Below are positions 14,547 to 22,316 of a stretch of DNA of 64,000 nucleotides, piece by piece. Location of the stretch: contig NZ_JACHGV010000002.1 in NCBI RefSeq assembly GCF_014202475.1, forward strand, positions 891,102 through 955,101. The letters are read 5' to 3'. How positions within the stretch are numbered: the stretch's first letter is position 1; the number at the start of each line of letters is the position of its first letter. The position numbers and the translations under genes are program-made. The stretch comes from Streptomyces paradoxus. Its GTDB lineage: Bacteria; Actinomycetota; Actinomycetes; Streptomycetales; Streptomycetaceae. The notes under the pieces are model-generated. The model made no database searches and had not been told where the DNA came from. It worked only from the letters and a program-made list of their open reading frames with translations.

Positions 14547-16961
14547 ATGAGTGACGAGCCTCAGCCGCAGCAGCCGAATCCGGGCTGGGCAGCGAGCCAG
14601 CCGCAGGCGCACGCCGACGGCGACCCGGGCACGCCCGCGGCCACGGCGGCCGGGAAACCGAAGCGGACCGGCTGGCGCCGGGCCATCCCGACCTGGCGCA
14701 TGACGCTCGGCGGCTTCGTCATCGTCGTCCTGCTGCTGGTCGGCGGATTCTTCCTGGGCTACTCCCTCGTGAAGATCCCTCCGGCCAACGCGCTCGCCAC
14801 CAAGCAGGCCAACGTCTACCTCTACGCGGACGGCTCCGTGATCGCCCGCGACGGCGAGGTCAACCGGGAGAACGTCACCCTCCCGCAGATCTCCAAGGAC
14901 GCCCGGTACGCGATCCTGGCCGCCGAGGACCGCGACTTCTACACCGAGTCCGCCGTCGACCCCAAGGCCATGGTCCGCGCCGCCTGGAACACCGCCCTCG
15001 GCAAGGGCAAGCAGTCCGGCTCCACGATCACCCAGCAGTACGTGAAGAACTACTACCTGCGCCAGGAACAGACCGTCACGCGCAAGGCCAAGGAGTTCTT
15101 CATCGCGATCAAGCTGGACCGCGAGGTCAGCAAGGACCACATCCTGGAGGGCTACCTCAACACCAGCTACTTCGGCCGCAACGCCTACGGCATCCAGGCC
15201 GCCGCCCAGGCCTACTACGGCATGGACGCCAAGGACCTCGACCCGGCCCGCTCCGCCTACCTCGCCGCGCTCGTCAACGCCCCCAGCCAGTACGACGTGG
15301 TCGCCCACCCGGAGAACCGCAAGGCCGCCGAGTCCCGCTGGAACTACGTCCTGGACGGCATGGTCAAGAAAGGCTGGCTCAGCGAGTCGAAGCGCGCCGG
15401 CATGAAGTTCCCCATGCCGAAGGAGTCCACCCTCTCCACCGGCATGTCCGGGCAGCGCGGCTACATCGTCCGGATCGTCAAGGACTACCTCACCCAGAAC
15501 AAGATCATCGACGAGGGCAAGCTCGACGCCGGCGGCTACCGCATCACGACCACCCTGCAGAAGGGCAAGCAGGACGCGTTCGTGAAGGCCGTCAACGACA
15601 AGCTCATGTCCAAGCTCGACAAGAAGAACAACAAGGTCGACACCTACGTCCGCGCCGGCGGCGCCTCCGTCGACCCCAAGACCGGCAAGGTCGTGGCGAT
15701 GTACAACGGCATCGACTACGTCAAGCAGTACACCCCGAACGCCACCCGCAGGGACTTCCAGGTCGGCTCCACCTTCAAGCCCTTCGTGTTCACCTCGGCC
15801 GTCGAGAACCACTCGGAGACCCAGGACGGCCGCGTCATCACCCCGAACACCATCTACGACGGCACCAACAAGCGCTCCGTCCAGGGCTGGACCGGCGACC
15901 CCTACGCCCCCGAGAACGAGGACCAGCGCTCCTACGGCGACATCACCGTCACCGAGGCCACCGACAGCTCCGTGAACTCGGTGTACGCGCAGATGGCCGC
16001 CGACGTCGGCCCCGCGAAGGTCAAGCAGACCGCGATCGACCTGGGCGTCCCCGAGACCACCCCCGACCTCGCCGACGGCCCCGCCATCGCGCTCGGCACC
16101 GCCACCGCCAGCGTCCTCGACATGGCGGAGGCCTACGCCACGCTCGCCAACCACGGGCGGCACGGCACCTACACGATCGTCGAGAAGGTCACCAAGGGGG
16201 GCACGCCCATCGACCTGCCCGAGCGGCGCACCCGGCAGGCCGTGAGCCGCGAGGCCGCCGACACCACCACCTCCATGCTGCGCAGCGTCGTCCAGAACGG
16301 CACGGCCTCCGCCGCGCAGGCCGCGGGCCGCCCCGTCGCCGGCAAGACCGGCACCGCCGAGGAGGACACGGCGGCCTGGTTCGCGGGCTACACCCCCGAC
16401 CTCGCCACCGTCGTCTCCGTCATGGGCCAGGACCCGGTCACCGCCGCCCACAAGTCGCTCTACGGCGCCATGGGCCTGCCGCGCGTCAACGGCGGCGGGG
16501 CGCCCGCGGAGATCTGGACGCAGTTCACCCAGGACGCCCTCAAGGGCAAGCCCGTCAAGGAGTTCGACCTCAGGCTCCAGCCCGGCTCCGACGTCTCGCA
16601 GGCCCCCAGCAGCGAGGCCCCGGCCGACCCGACCACCGGCGGCACCACCGACGGCGGCACGACCACCGGCGCCGAGGAAACCGGCACCCAGACCCCCGAG
16701 CAGAGCCCCAGCGCCCCCGAGGGGCAGACCGAGGGCCAGACCGACGGCGGCACCACCGACGGCACCACCGGCGGCGAGTCCCCCACCGGCGGCGGCACAG
16801 CGGACGGCGGCACGAGCGACGGCGGTACGACGGACGGCGGTACGGCCGACGGCGGCACCACGGAGGGCGGTGGCGGCGGCGACGCGAGCGACGGCGGCCA
16901 GACGGGCGGCCCGACCGGCCCCGGCTGGGGCGTGGTCCCGCAGGGCGCCCGCCGCGAGTAG
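14547..16961 (+). CDS. Class A penicillin-binding protein (transglycosylase/transpeptidase)
   Basis: About 804 residues. A cytoplasmic basic N-terminus is followed by one membrane helix (GGFVIVVLLLVGGFFLGYSL). The GT51 glycosyltransferase domain has EDRDFYTESAVD and GSTITQQYVKNYYL. The transpeptidase domain shows the three penicillin-binding motifs: STFK (in VGSTFKPFVF), SVN (DSSVNSVYAQ) and KTGT (AGKTGTAEED). The last 120 residues are a disordered Gly/Thr/Asp tail with repeated DGGT units. It polymerises and cross-links peptidoglycan outside the membrane. AGGAG lies 12 nt before the ATG used; a GTG three codons earlier is possible. Confidence 0.93.
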   Translation: MSDEPQPQQPNPGWAASQPQAHADGDPGTPAATAAGKPKRTGWRRAIPTWRMTLGGFVIVVLLLVGGFFLGYSLVKIPPANALATKQANVYLYADGSVIARDGEVNRENVTLPQISKDARYAILAAEDRDFYTESAVDPKAMVRAAWNTALGKGKQSGSTITQQYVKNYYLRQEQTVTRKAKEFFIAIKLDREVSKDHILEGYLNTSYFGRNAYGIQAAAQAYYGMDAKDLDPARSAYLAALVNAPSQYDVVAHPENRKAAESRWNYVLDGMVKKGWLSESKRAGMKFPMPKESTLSTGMSGQRGYIVRIVKDYLTQNKIIDEGKLDAGGYRITTTLQKGKQDAFVKAVNDKLMSKLDKKNNKVDTYVRAGGASVDPKTGKVVAMYNGIDYVKQYTPNATRRDFQVGSTFKPFVFTSAVENHSETQDGRVITPNTIYDGTNKRSVQGWTGDPYAPENEDQRSYGDITVTEATDSSVNSVYAQMAADVGPAKVKQTAIDLGVPETTPDLADGPAIALGTATASVLDMAEAYATLANHGRHGTYTIVEKVTKGGTPIDLPERRTRQAVSREAADTTTSMLRSVVQNGTASAAQAAGRPVAGKTGTAEEDTAAWFAGYTPDLATVVSVMGQDPVTAAHKSLYGAMGLPRVNGGGAPAEIWTQFTQDALKGKPVKEFDLRLQPGSDVSQAPSSEAPADPTTGGTTDGGTTTGAEETGTQTPEQSPSAPEGQTEGQTDGGTTDGTTGGESPTGGGTADGGTSDGGTTDGGTADGGTTEGGGGGDASDGGQTGGPTGPGWGVVPQGARRE

Positions 16962-16973
16962 CACGACGACGGC

Positions 16974-17294
16974 TCAGTGACCGCTGGTCGCCTTCAGCCC
17001 CACCACGGCGACCAGCAGCAGGCACACGAAGAAGATCCGGGCGGCGGTCGCCGGCTCACCCAGCACCGCCATTCCGAACACCGCCGCCCCGGCCGCACCG
17101 ATCCCCACCCACACGCCGTAGGCGGTACCGATGGGAAGGGTCTTGGCGGCCTGCGACAGCAGCAGCATGCTGGCGACGATGCCGGCGCCGGTGAGCACGC
17201 TGGGCAGCGGACGCGTGAAGCCGTCGGTGTACTTCATGCCGACGGACCACCCCACCTCCAGCAGACCGGCGACGACGAGCAGAACCCAGGCCAT
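16974..17294 (-). CDS. SMR-family guanidinium exporter (Gdx/SugE type)
   Basis: 106 residues, four membrane helices, the standard small-multidrug-resistance size. The N-terminal MAWVLLVVAGLLEVGWSVGMKYTDGF includes the essential membrane Glu (in GLLEVGW). KTLPIGTAYGVWVGIGA and the C-terminal VVGLKATSGH match the SugE/Gdx branch rather than broad QacE-type pumps. A guanidine-III riboswitch candidate immediately upstream identifies the likely substrate as guanidinium, exchanged for protons. GGAGG lies 8 nt before the ATG. A longer upstream start would run through the riboswitch and is rejected. Confidence 0.9.
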   Translation of the reverse strand: MAWVLLVVAGLLEVGWSVGMKYTDGFTRPLPSVLTGAGIVASMLLLSQAAKTLPIGTAYGVWVGIGAAGAAVFGMAVLGEPATAARIFFVCLLLVAVVGLKATSGH

Positions 17295-17330
17295 GACGGG
17301 CACCTCCGGGACACGGGCTGACGGTGTCGG

Positions 17331-17376
17331 TGCGTCGTCTTTGCCTTGATCCCGGTACGGCGCGTCTCGTCGGGGG
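17331..17376 (-). ncRNA. Guanidine-III (ykkC-III) riboswitch
   Basis: On the minus strand the stretch contains ACGAGACGCGCCGTACC, then GGGATCAAGGCAAAGACGACGC. It lines up, element by element, with the known ykkC-III class (ACGAG..GCGCCGUACCCGG, then UCA.G.CAAGACGGCGC), including the pseudoknot arms. It lies 37 nt upstream of the Gdx/SugE gene, whose ribosome-binding site follows directly. The class binds free guanidinium and typically exposes the ribosome-binding site on binding, so the exporter should be induced by guanidine. A covariance-model search is needed to confirm. Confidence 0.8.
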
Positions 17377-17408
17377 TCCCTCCAACGTAGCAAAGCGGCA
17401 CGACACGG

Positions 17409-17444
17409 CGAAGGGGCCGGTGACGGTGGTCAGCGGCCCCTTCG
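17409..17444. terminator. Hairpin between the GroES-like gene and the riboswitch
   Basis: CGAAGGGGCC (17409-17418) pairs perfectly with GGCCCCTTCG (17435-17444) across a 16-nt loop. It lies just beyond the stop of the minus-strand GroES-like gene and ahead of the guanidine riboswitch, so it likely ends the GroES-like transcript. Confidence 0.65.
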
Positions 17445-17453
17445 TCATGGGTC

Positions 17454-17810
17454 CTAGAGGTACAGGCCCGTCGAGTCCTCGGCGCCCTCGAACCGGTCCG
17501 CGGCCACGGCGTGCAGATCACGCTCGCGCATCAGCACGTACGCGATCCCCCGCACCTCGACCTCGGCGCGGTCCTCCGGGTCGAACAGCACCCGGTCGCC
17601 CGCCTCCACCGTCCGCACGTTCTGCCCCACCGCGACGACCTCGGCCCACGCCAGCCGCCGGCCCACCGCCGCCGTGGCGGGGATCAGGATGCCGCCGCCG
17701 GAACGCCGCTCGCCCTCGCTGGTGTCCTGCCGCACGAGTACGCGGTCGTGCAGCATCCGGATCGGCAGCTTGTCCGGATGGGTACTGTGCTCGTTTCTCT
17801 TGGCGCTCAC
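17454..17810 (-). CDS. GroES-like co-chaperone family protein
   Basis: 118 residues. The GroES beta-barrel signature is visible: PIRMLHDRVLVRQD, GGILIPATAA (mobile-loop region), VVAVGQNVRTVEAGDRVLF and a C-terminal YVLMRERDLHAV strand. It is longer than ordinary GroES (about 100 residues), with an N-terminal charged extension and a C-terminal acidic tail. No groEL is adjacent, so it is a stand-alone paralogue rather than the main co-chaperonin. The start is GTG. It is followed upstream by the DUF3618 gene in the same direction. Confidence 0.85.
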   Translation of the reverse strand: MSAKRNEHSTHPDKLPIRMLHDRVLVRQDTSEGERRSGGGILIPATAAVGRRLAWAEVVAVGQNVRTVEAGDRVLFDPEDRAEVEVRGIAYVLMRERDLHAVAADRFEGAEDSTGLYL

Positions 17811-17854
17811 GCCCTGAAACCTACCTGTCTTCCCCGCAAACGTACGCAGTCGGG

Positions 17855-18184
17855 TCAGCCCTTGCGCCGCCGCGTGCTGAACGCGAGCAGCCCGACCACG
17901 CCCACGACGACGAGCGCGACGGGCACGACACGCTCCAGCCGGGGCGCCCCGTCCTCGTCCACGAACCGGGCGCGCACATCGGTGACGGCCCGGTTCACCC
18001 CCACGTATGCCCGTCCGAGGGTGTGATCAATGTTGGAAGCGACCTTGGCCTTGGCATCCCCGACGATCGTCTTGGGGTGCACGCGCACCCCGATCTCGTC
18101 GAGGGTCTCGGCCAAGGTCGCGCGGCGGCGCCTGATGTCCGCCTCGATCTGCGCCGGGGTCCTGGAGTCCGCCGTGTCCGCCAC
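17855..18184 (-). CDS. DUF3618 membrane-anchored protein
   Basis: 109 residues. The family motif PAQIEADIRRRRATLAETLDEI lies at residues 10-31 (the core AQIEADIRRRRATLAETL is clear), followed by an amphipathic region and one C-terminal membrane helix (VVPVALVVVGVVGLLAF) ending in RRRKG. GGAGG lies 7-8 nt before the GTG start. DUF3618 proteins are common in actinobacteria, often near phage-holin-like or DUF1003-type envelope genes. The function is unknown. It is divergent from bcp, with about 95 bp between. Confidence 0.88.
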   Translation of the reverse strand: MADTADSRTPAQIEADIRRRRATLAETLDEIGVRVHPKTIVGDAKAKVASNIDHTLGRAYVGVNRAVTDVRARFVDEDGAPRLERVVPVALVVVGVVGLLAFSTRRRKG

Positions 18185-18267
18185 CGTGTCGCCTCCGAAG
18201 TCGGTGTGAAGCCTGTACAGGACAGTCTGTCAGCTCCACGGGTCATCACACTGTCAGCACCCCCGGT

Positions 18268-18273
18268 TACGCT
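18268..18273 (+). promoter_or_regulatory. -10 box of a probable leaderless bcp transcript
   Basis: TACGCT ends 6 nt before the bcp ATG, and there is no Shine-Dalgarno sequence in between. Transcription would start at or next to the A of ATG. The -35 is not recognisable. Confidence 0.5.
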
Positions 18274-18279
18274 GGCCAG

Positions 18280-18747
18280 ATGAGCGAGCGACTCCAGCCG
18301 GGGGACGTGGCCCCCGCCTTCACCCTGCCCGACGCCGACGGCACCGAGGTGTCCCTGTCGGACCACAAGGGCCGCAAGGTCATCGTGTACTTCTACCCGG
18401 CCGCCCTCACGCCCGGCTGCACGAAGCAGGCCTGCGACTTCACGGACAACCTGGAGCTGCTGGCGGGCGCGGGCTACGACGTCATCGGCATCTCCCCCGA
18501 CAAGCCGGAGAAGCTGGCCAAGTTCCGCGACAAGGAGTCCCTGAGGGTCACCCTGCTGGCCGACCCGGACAAGCAGGTCCTGGAGTCCTACGGCGCCTTC
18601 GGCGAGAAGAAGCTCTACGGCAAGACGGTCGTCGGCGTCATCCGCTCCACGATCGTCGTGGACGAGGAGGGCAAGGTCGAACGCGCCCTGTACAACGTCA
18701 AGGCCACGGGCCACGTCGCCAAGATCATCAAGGATCTGGGGGTCTGA
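18280..18747 (+). CDS. bcp: Thiol peroxidase of the Bcp/PrxQ family
   Basis: 155 residues, the usual length. The peroxiredoxin core FYPAALTPGCTKQACDF holds the peroxidatic Cys47 and the nearby resolving Cys52, the PrxQ arrangement. GISPDKPEKLAKFRDK and KTVVGVIRSTIVVDEEGKV, here read as VIRSTIVVDEEGKV, follow in family order. It reduces hydrogen and organic peroxides in the cytoplasm using thioredoxin. The ATG appears to be the transcript start (TACGCT 6 nt upstream). A strong hairpin terminates the gene. Confidence 0.94.
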   Translation: MSERLQPGDVAPAFTLPDADGTEVSLSDHKGRKVIVYFYPAALTPGCTKQACDFTDNLELLAGAGYDVIGISPDKPEKLAKFRDKESLRVTLLADPDKQVLESYGAFGEKKLYGKTVVGVIRSTIVVDEEGKVERALYNVKATGHVAKIIKDLGV

Positions 18748-18769
18748 GGGCCCGCTGATCGTCCGAGAG

Positions 18770-18801
18770 CGGCTCGTACCGGAGAGGCCCGGTACGAGCC
18801 G
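18770..18801 (+). terminator. Terminator of bcp
   Basis: A perfect 13-bp stem (18770-18782 with 18789-18801, CGGCTCGTACCGG arm, six-base loop) followed by TTTCG lies 22 bp after the bcp stop codon. Confidence 0.8.
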
Positions 18802-18901
18802 TTTCGCATTCCGCCCGCATTCCGGGCGTGACCGTCCGATAAACGGTTCGTTACTCCGTGCGAGGTCACGAACGGGTGGTCGGGGACGGAGGGGCGGTTC
18901 G

Positions 18902-19543
18902 GTGGGGGCCAGTGCATACACCAGGGAGCGGCTGGAAGAGGCGGCTCGGGGGGCCGGGTCGTTGCCGGAGGCGTTGGAGAGGCTGGGGGTGGATCCGCGG
19001 AGTTCTACGCGGCGGTACGTGTCCCAGCGGATGAGGAAGCTCGGCGTGGACGTGGCGCACTTCGAACGTGAGGGGGTGCGGTGGACGAGGGATGTCCTTG
19101 AGCGGGCGGTCGCGGCGTCGACGAACATGTGCGAGGTGCTGCGGCATCTCGGGCTCGAAGTGGTGGGCGGACATCACACGCACATCAGCCGCCGCATCAC
19201 GGCGTACGGCATCGACACATCGCACTTCAAGGTGCCGACTCGGCGTGGGAAACCCTGGCGTCCGCGAACCCCGGAGGCCTTCCTCGTCGAGCAACCGGCC
19301 GATGGCGCCCGGCGCGTTCCGGGCGACCGCCTCAAGTGGGCGATGGCGTCCTCAGGAATAGCGGAGCGATGCGCCCTGTGCGGCACGGAGGCGGTATGGC
19401 GGGGCCGCCCGCTCCCCCTGGAGGTCGATCACGTCGACGGCAACTGGAGGAACAACCGCATCGAGAACCTTCGACTCCTCTGCCCCAACTACCATTCGAC
19501 CACGGACAGTTACCGAGGGCGCGGCAAGAGGCATGCCTCATGA
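18902..19543 (+). CDS. HNH endonuclease-like protein with two N-terminal DNA-binding-like repeats
   Basis: 213 residues. The C-terminal HNH/zinc fold is clear: CALCG, then LEVDHVDGNWRNNRIENLRL and LCPNYHS, with DH as the catalytic pair; the second metal Cys is in LLCPNYH. The N-terminal half has two copies of a 45-residue module ending in KLGVDVAHF and AYGIDTSHF, each preceded by an EALERLG/EVLRHLG helix, probably DNA recognition. GGAGGGG precedes the GTG start. The ATGA overlap couples it to a second HNH gene. Target unknown; such proteins occur in phages and as free-standing nucleases. Confidence 0.8.
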   Translation: MGASAYTRERLEEAARGAGSLPEALERLGVDPRSSTRRYVSQRMRKLGVDVAHFEREGVRWTRDVLERAVAASTNMCEVLRHLGLEVVGGHHTHISRRITAYGIDTSHFKVPTRRGKPWRPRTPEAFLVEQPADGARRVPGDRLKWAMASSGIAERCALCGTEAVWRGRPLPLEVDHVDGNWRNNRIENLRLLCPNYHSTTDSYRGRGKRHAS

Positions 19544-20037
19544 GCAGCGGGCGGGCCCGGCCCACGCCTGGGCAACTGCGCGCCGCGGTCGCCGAGTCCG
19601 TCTCCCTCGCCGAGGTACTCCGTCGCCTGAAGCGCCCGGACAGCGGCACGCAACGCGCGCACCTGCGTCACTGGATCGCCGAGGACCAGCTCACCACGGA
19701 GCACTTCCTGGGCCAGGCCCACCAGCGGGGAAAACGCCGGCCGGCATCGGCCAGACGCCCGGAGGACGTCCTGGTCAAGCATGACGGCGGGCGCCGCACA
19801 CGGACCGTTGTGCTACGCCGGGCGCTCCGTGAGATGGGCGTGCCCGAGGCGTGCGCCGACTGCGGCGTCGGCCCCGAGTGGCTCGGCAAGCCCATGACGC
19901 TTGAGGTGGATCACATCAACGGGGACTGGAGCGACGACCGGCTGGAGAACCTGCGGCTGCTGTGTCCCAACTGCCATGCGGTGACGAGCACCTGGTGCAG
20001 AGGCGGCAGACGTTCCTCGCAGCCGCGCAGCACCTGA
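19540..20037 (+). CDS. HNH endonuclease-like protein, shorter paralogue
   Basis: 165 residues. One copy of the N-terminal module (SLAEVLRRLKRPDS ... LTTEHF) is followed by an HNH fold: CADCGVGPEWLGKPMTLEVD, HINGDWSDDRLENLRLLCPN, CH. All Cys and the DH pair are intact. The ATG overlaps the stop of the upstream HNH gene by 4 bp, so the pair are co-translated paralogues; the upstream copy has two modules and this has one. It ends 19 bp before tRNA-Leu. It could be a remnant of a mobile element lodged next to the tRNA, but no integrase is present. Confidence 0.8.
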   Translation: MSSGRARPTPGQLRAAVAESVSLAEVLRRLKRPDSGTQRAHLRHWIAEDQLTTEHFLGQAHQRGKRRPASARRPEDVLVKHDGGRRTRTVVLRRALREMGVPEACADCGVGPEWLGKPMTLEVDHINGDWSDDRLENLRLLCPNCHAVTSTWCRGGRRSSQPRST

Positions 20038-20056
20038 CCGGTACGATGTCCTGGAT

Positions 20057-20140
20057 GCGGCCGTGGCGGAATTGGCCTACGCGCAACACTTAGGATGTTG
20101 TGGGAGAAATCCCTTGAGGGTTCGAGTCCCTCCGGCCGCA
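20057..20140 (+). tRNA. tRNA-Leu (UAG)
   Basis: 84 nt. The acceptor GCGGCCG/CGGCCGC, D arm, anticodon stem CAACA/TGTTG with loop CTTAGGA (anticodon TAG at 20091-20093), a long class II variable arm and T loop TTCGAGT are all regular. Class II structure and anticodon both fit leucine, reading CUA codons. The 3' CCA is not encoded; a terminator hairpin follows. Confidence 0.97.
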
Positions 20141-20155
20141 CGCCTTTGAATCGAT

Positions 20156-20181
20156 GGCCCACCCGGTGTACCGGGTGGGCC
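20156..20181. terminator. Bidirectional terminator (tRNA-Leu / rdgB)
   Basis: A perfect 11-bp stem GGCCCACCCGG / CCGGGTGGGCC around a TGTA loop sits between the tRNA-Leu gene and the convergent end of rdgB. Confidence 0.8.
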
Positions 20182-20187
20182 TCGTCG

Positions 20188-20790
20188 TCAGCCCAACAGC
20201 TCCCGCACCACCGGCACCAGCGCCCGGAACGCCTTCCCCCGGTGGCTGATCGCGTTCTTCTCCTGGGGGGTCAGTTCCGCGCAGGTCCGGTGCTCGCCGT
20301 CCGGCTGGAGGATCGGGTCGTAGCCGAAGCCGCCCGTGCCCGTCGGCTCGTGGCGCAGGACGCCCCTCAGCTGCCCTTCGACCACACGCTCCGTGCCGTC
20401 GGGCAGGGCCAGGGCCGCCGCGCAGGCGAAGTGGGCGCCGCGGTGCTCGTCGGCGATGTCCGAGAGTTGGGCGAGGAGGAGGTCCAGGTTGGCCTTGTCG
20501 TCGCCGTGGCTGCCGGCCCAGCGGGCGGAGAAGATGCCGGGGGCGCCGTTGAGGACGTCGACGCAGAGGCCCGAATCGTCGGCGATGGCCGGGAGGCCCG
20601 TCGCCCGGGCCAGGGCGTGGGCCTTGAGGAGGGCGTTCTCGGCGAACGTCACCCCGGTTTCCTTGACGTCCGGGATGTCCGGGTAGGCGTCGGCGCCGAC
20701 GAGTTCGTGGGGCAGCCCGGCTTCGGCGAGGATCGCGCGAAGTTCGGTGATCTTCCCGGCGTTACGGGTGGCGAGGATCAGGCGACTCAT
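20188..20790 (-). CDS. rdgB: RdgB/HAM1 non-canonical purine NTP pyrophosphatase
   Basis: 200 residues. The N-terminal TRNAGKITELRAIL is the substrate-binding signature, followed by VTFAENALLKAHA, IADDSGLCVDVL (metal-binding Asp pair), GFGYDPIL and ISHRGKAF, all in family order. It hydrolyses dITP, XTP and ITP to monophosphates, keeping deaminated purines out of nucleic acids. The start ATG at 20788-20790 begins the conserved MSRLILATRN; an upstream in-frame codon adds unrelated sequence. Its neighbour rph is also a nucleic-acid house-cleaning gene, the usual bacterial pairing. Confidence 0.95.
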   Translation of the reverse strand: MSRLILATRNAGKITELRAILAEAGLPHELVGADAYPDIPDVKETGVTFAENALLKAHALARATGLPAIADDSGLCVDVLNGAPGIFSARWAGSHGDDKANLDLLLAQLSDIADEHRGAHFACAAALALPDGTERVVEGQLRGVLRHEPTGTGGFGYDPILQPDGEHRTCAELTPQEKNAISHRGKAFRALVPVVRELLG

Positions 20791-20818
20791 GCCCCCAGTA
20801 TTGCCGGGGCAGGATCGT

Positions 20819-20860
20819 GCCCCGGCAGGGGCGCGGGGAACTGCGCGATCAGCCCCCACG
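20819..20860. repeat. Dispersed Streptomyces-type GC-rich repeat, copy A
   Basis: GCCCCGGCAGGGGCGCGGGG followed by AACTGCGCGATCAGCC resembles the short dispersed intergenic element abundant in Streptomyces genomes. It is related to copy B near 52.1 kb: both share a GCCCC-N3-5-GGGGCGCGGGG core and a GCGCGA(T/C)CAGCC end. Confidence 0.55.
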
Positions 20861-20923
20861 CGCCCGCACGCGCCCACCGGCAGAAACCCGGCACACGAGA
20901 AGCCCGGCCCAGCCGGCGCAGCG

Positions 20924-21322
20924 CTATGGCGTGCAGACCTTCGTCAGTTCGCCCGCCGCGTCCGTGACCGGGCTGATGTCGGGCGTCTCGTCGCCGTTCT
21001 TGATCGACGTGCGGACGTTGTCGACCGCCTTGTTGAGGTCGTCGACGGCCTTGCTGACATCCGCGTTGTCGGTCTTGTCGCCGATCTTGCCGAGGTTCTC
21101 GTCGATGGAGTCCAGGGACTCGTCGAGTTGCGTCGGGTCGTTCGCCGCGCTGTCGACCGCCTGCTGGAGTTCCGTGACGCTGTCGGCGATGGCGTCGGCG
21201 GTCTGGACGCAGTCCAGCGCCTTGTCGACGGCGGCGCAGCCGGTGGTGAGTCCGGCGGTCAGCGCGACGGCCGCCAGGGTGGCGGCGACGGCTGCGGTGC
21301 GGCGTCGGCGGCTCGCGGCCAT
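20924..21322 (-). CDS. Small helical lipoprotein
   Basis: 132 residues. A basic N-terminus (MAASRRRR) and hydrophobic stretch lead to the lipobox LTTGC, so Cys29 should be acylated and the protein anchored outside the membrane. The mature part is heptad-rich and acidic (VTELQQAVDSAAND, LDSIDENLGKIGDK, VSKAVDDLNKAVDNVR), likely a helical bundle, with a second Cys near each end. No named family recognised. It sits between rdgB and rph on the same strand; no functional link is apparent. Confidence 0.75.
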   Translation of the reverse strand: MAASRRRRTAAVAATLAAVALTAGLTTGCAAVDKALDCVQTADAIADSVTELQQAVDSAANDPTQLDESLDSIDENLGKIGDKTDNADVSKAVDDLNKAVDNVRTSIKNGDETPDISPVTDAAGELTKVCTP

Positions 21323-21466
21323 GGAGCGGTCCCTCTCGTTCGGCGGGGCCGGTCGGGCCCGCGTGGCTGGCCGGGCGCACAGGGATGAGCCGTACGCCCG
21401 TACTCCTTCAGACGCGAGTGTGCTCGGCTCGGTTGCCCGTGCCGAGCACCCGTCTTGGTGTGCCCT

Positions 21467-22204
21467 TTACTTTTCGAGGACGGCGTCGAGTGCGGTGCGC
21501 TGGTGGGCGGCGAGTTCGGCGCAGCCGGCGACGGCGAGGTCGAGGAGGGCGTTCAGTTCGTCGCGGGCGAAGGGTTCGGCTTCGGCGGTGCCCTGGACCT
21601 CGACGAAGCGGCCGTCGCCGGTGCAGACGACGTTCATGTCGGTGTCGGCCTTGACGTCTTCCTCGTAGCGCAGGTCGAGGAGGGGGACGCCGCCGACGAT
21701 GCCGACGGAGACGGCGGAGACGGTGCCGGTGAGGGGCTTGCGGCCGGCCTTGATGAGCTTCTTGCCCTGGGCCCAGGCGATGGCGTCGGCGAGTGCGACG
21801 TAGGCGCCGGTGATGGCCGCGGTGCGGGTGCCGCCGTCGGCCTGGAGGACGTCGCAGTCGAGGACGATGGTGTTCTCGCCGAGGGCCTTGTAGTCGATGA
21901 CGGCGCGCAGGGAGCGGCCGATGAGGCGGCTGATCTCGTGGGTGCGGCCGCCGATGCGGCCCTTGACGGACTCGCGGTCGCCGCGGGTGTTGGTGGCGCG
22001 GGGCAGCATGGAGTACTCGGCGGTGACCCAGCCTTCGCCGCTGCCCTTGCGCCAGCGCGGGACGCCTTCGGTGACGGAGGCGGTGCAGAGGACTTTGGTG
22101 TCGCCGAAGGAGACGAGGACGGAGCCTTCGGCGTGCTTGCTCCAGCCGCGCTCGATGGTGATGGGGCGGAGCTGCTGGGGGGTGCGGCCGTCGATTCGAG
22201 ACAT
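21467..22204 (-). CDS. rph: Ribonuclease PH
   Basis: 245 residues, standard length. The sequence begins [19 protein letters not shown] and carries [57 protein letters not shown] and [17 protein letters not shown], all RNase PH signatures. It trims tRNA 3' ends using phosphate as the nucleophile. It lies upstream of the lipoprotein gene and rdgB. A hairpin separates it from the PTS EIIB gene upstream. Confidence 0.96.
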   Translation of the reverse strand: MSRIDGRTPQQLRPITIERGWSKHAEGSVLVSFGDTKVLCTASVTEGVPRWRKGSGEGWVTAEYSMLPRATNTRGDRESVKGRIGGRTHEISRLIGRSLRAVIDYKALGENTIVLDCDVLQADGGTRTAAITGAYVALADAIAWAQGKKLIKAGRKPLTGTVSAVSVGIVGGVPLLDLRYEEDVKADTDMNVVCTGDGRFVEVQGTAEAEPFARDELNALLDLAVAGCAELAAHQRTALDAVLEK

Positions 22205-22232
22205 GCGGCTGAGCCTATCCGTACGTGCGGAA

Positions 22233-22261
22233 GGGGCCCTTCCCGCGGTGGGAGGGGCCCC
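22233..22261 (-). terminator. Hairpin downstream of nagF
   Basis: GGGGCCCTTCCC (22233-22244) and GGGAGGGGCCCC (22250-22261) form a 12-bp stem with one wobble and a five-base loop, placed between the nagF stop and the rph start on the minus strand. Confidence 0.6.
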
Positions 22262-22316
22262 GGTGGTGCGCTGGGGGTGTCAGAGGGCGAAGCCCGGGAC
22301 GGACGATCCCCGGTCT

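Noticed and set aside
14475..16964. Long open frame antisense to the PBP gene
   Set aside because: Its residue pattern is the Val/Gly/Leu-rich shadow of GC-biased codons. The plus-strand frame has all PBP motifs, so the antisense frame is not a gene.
17295..17393. Longer N-terminal start for the Gdx exporter
   Set aside because: The extension runs over the riboswitch, lacks a ribosome-binding site and has no family similarity; the ATG at 17294 starts the conserved helix.
18902..20140. HNH pair plus tRNA-Leu as a prophage remnant
   Set aside because: There are no capsid, terminase, integrase or lysis genes nearby; only a nuclease pair can be supported.
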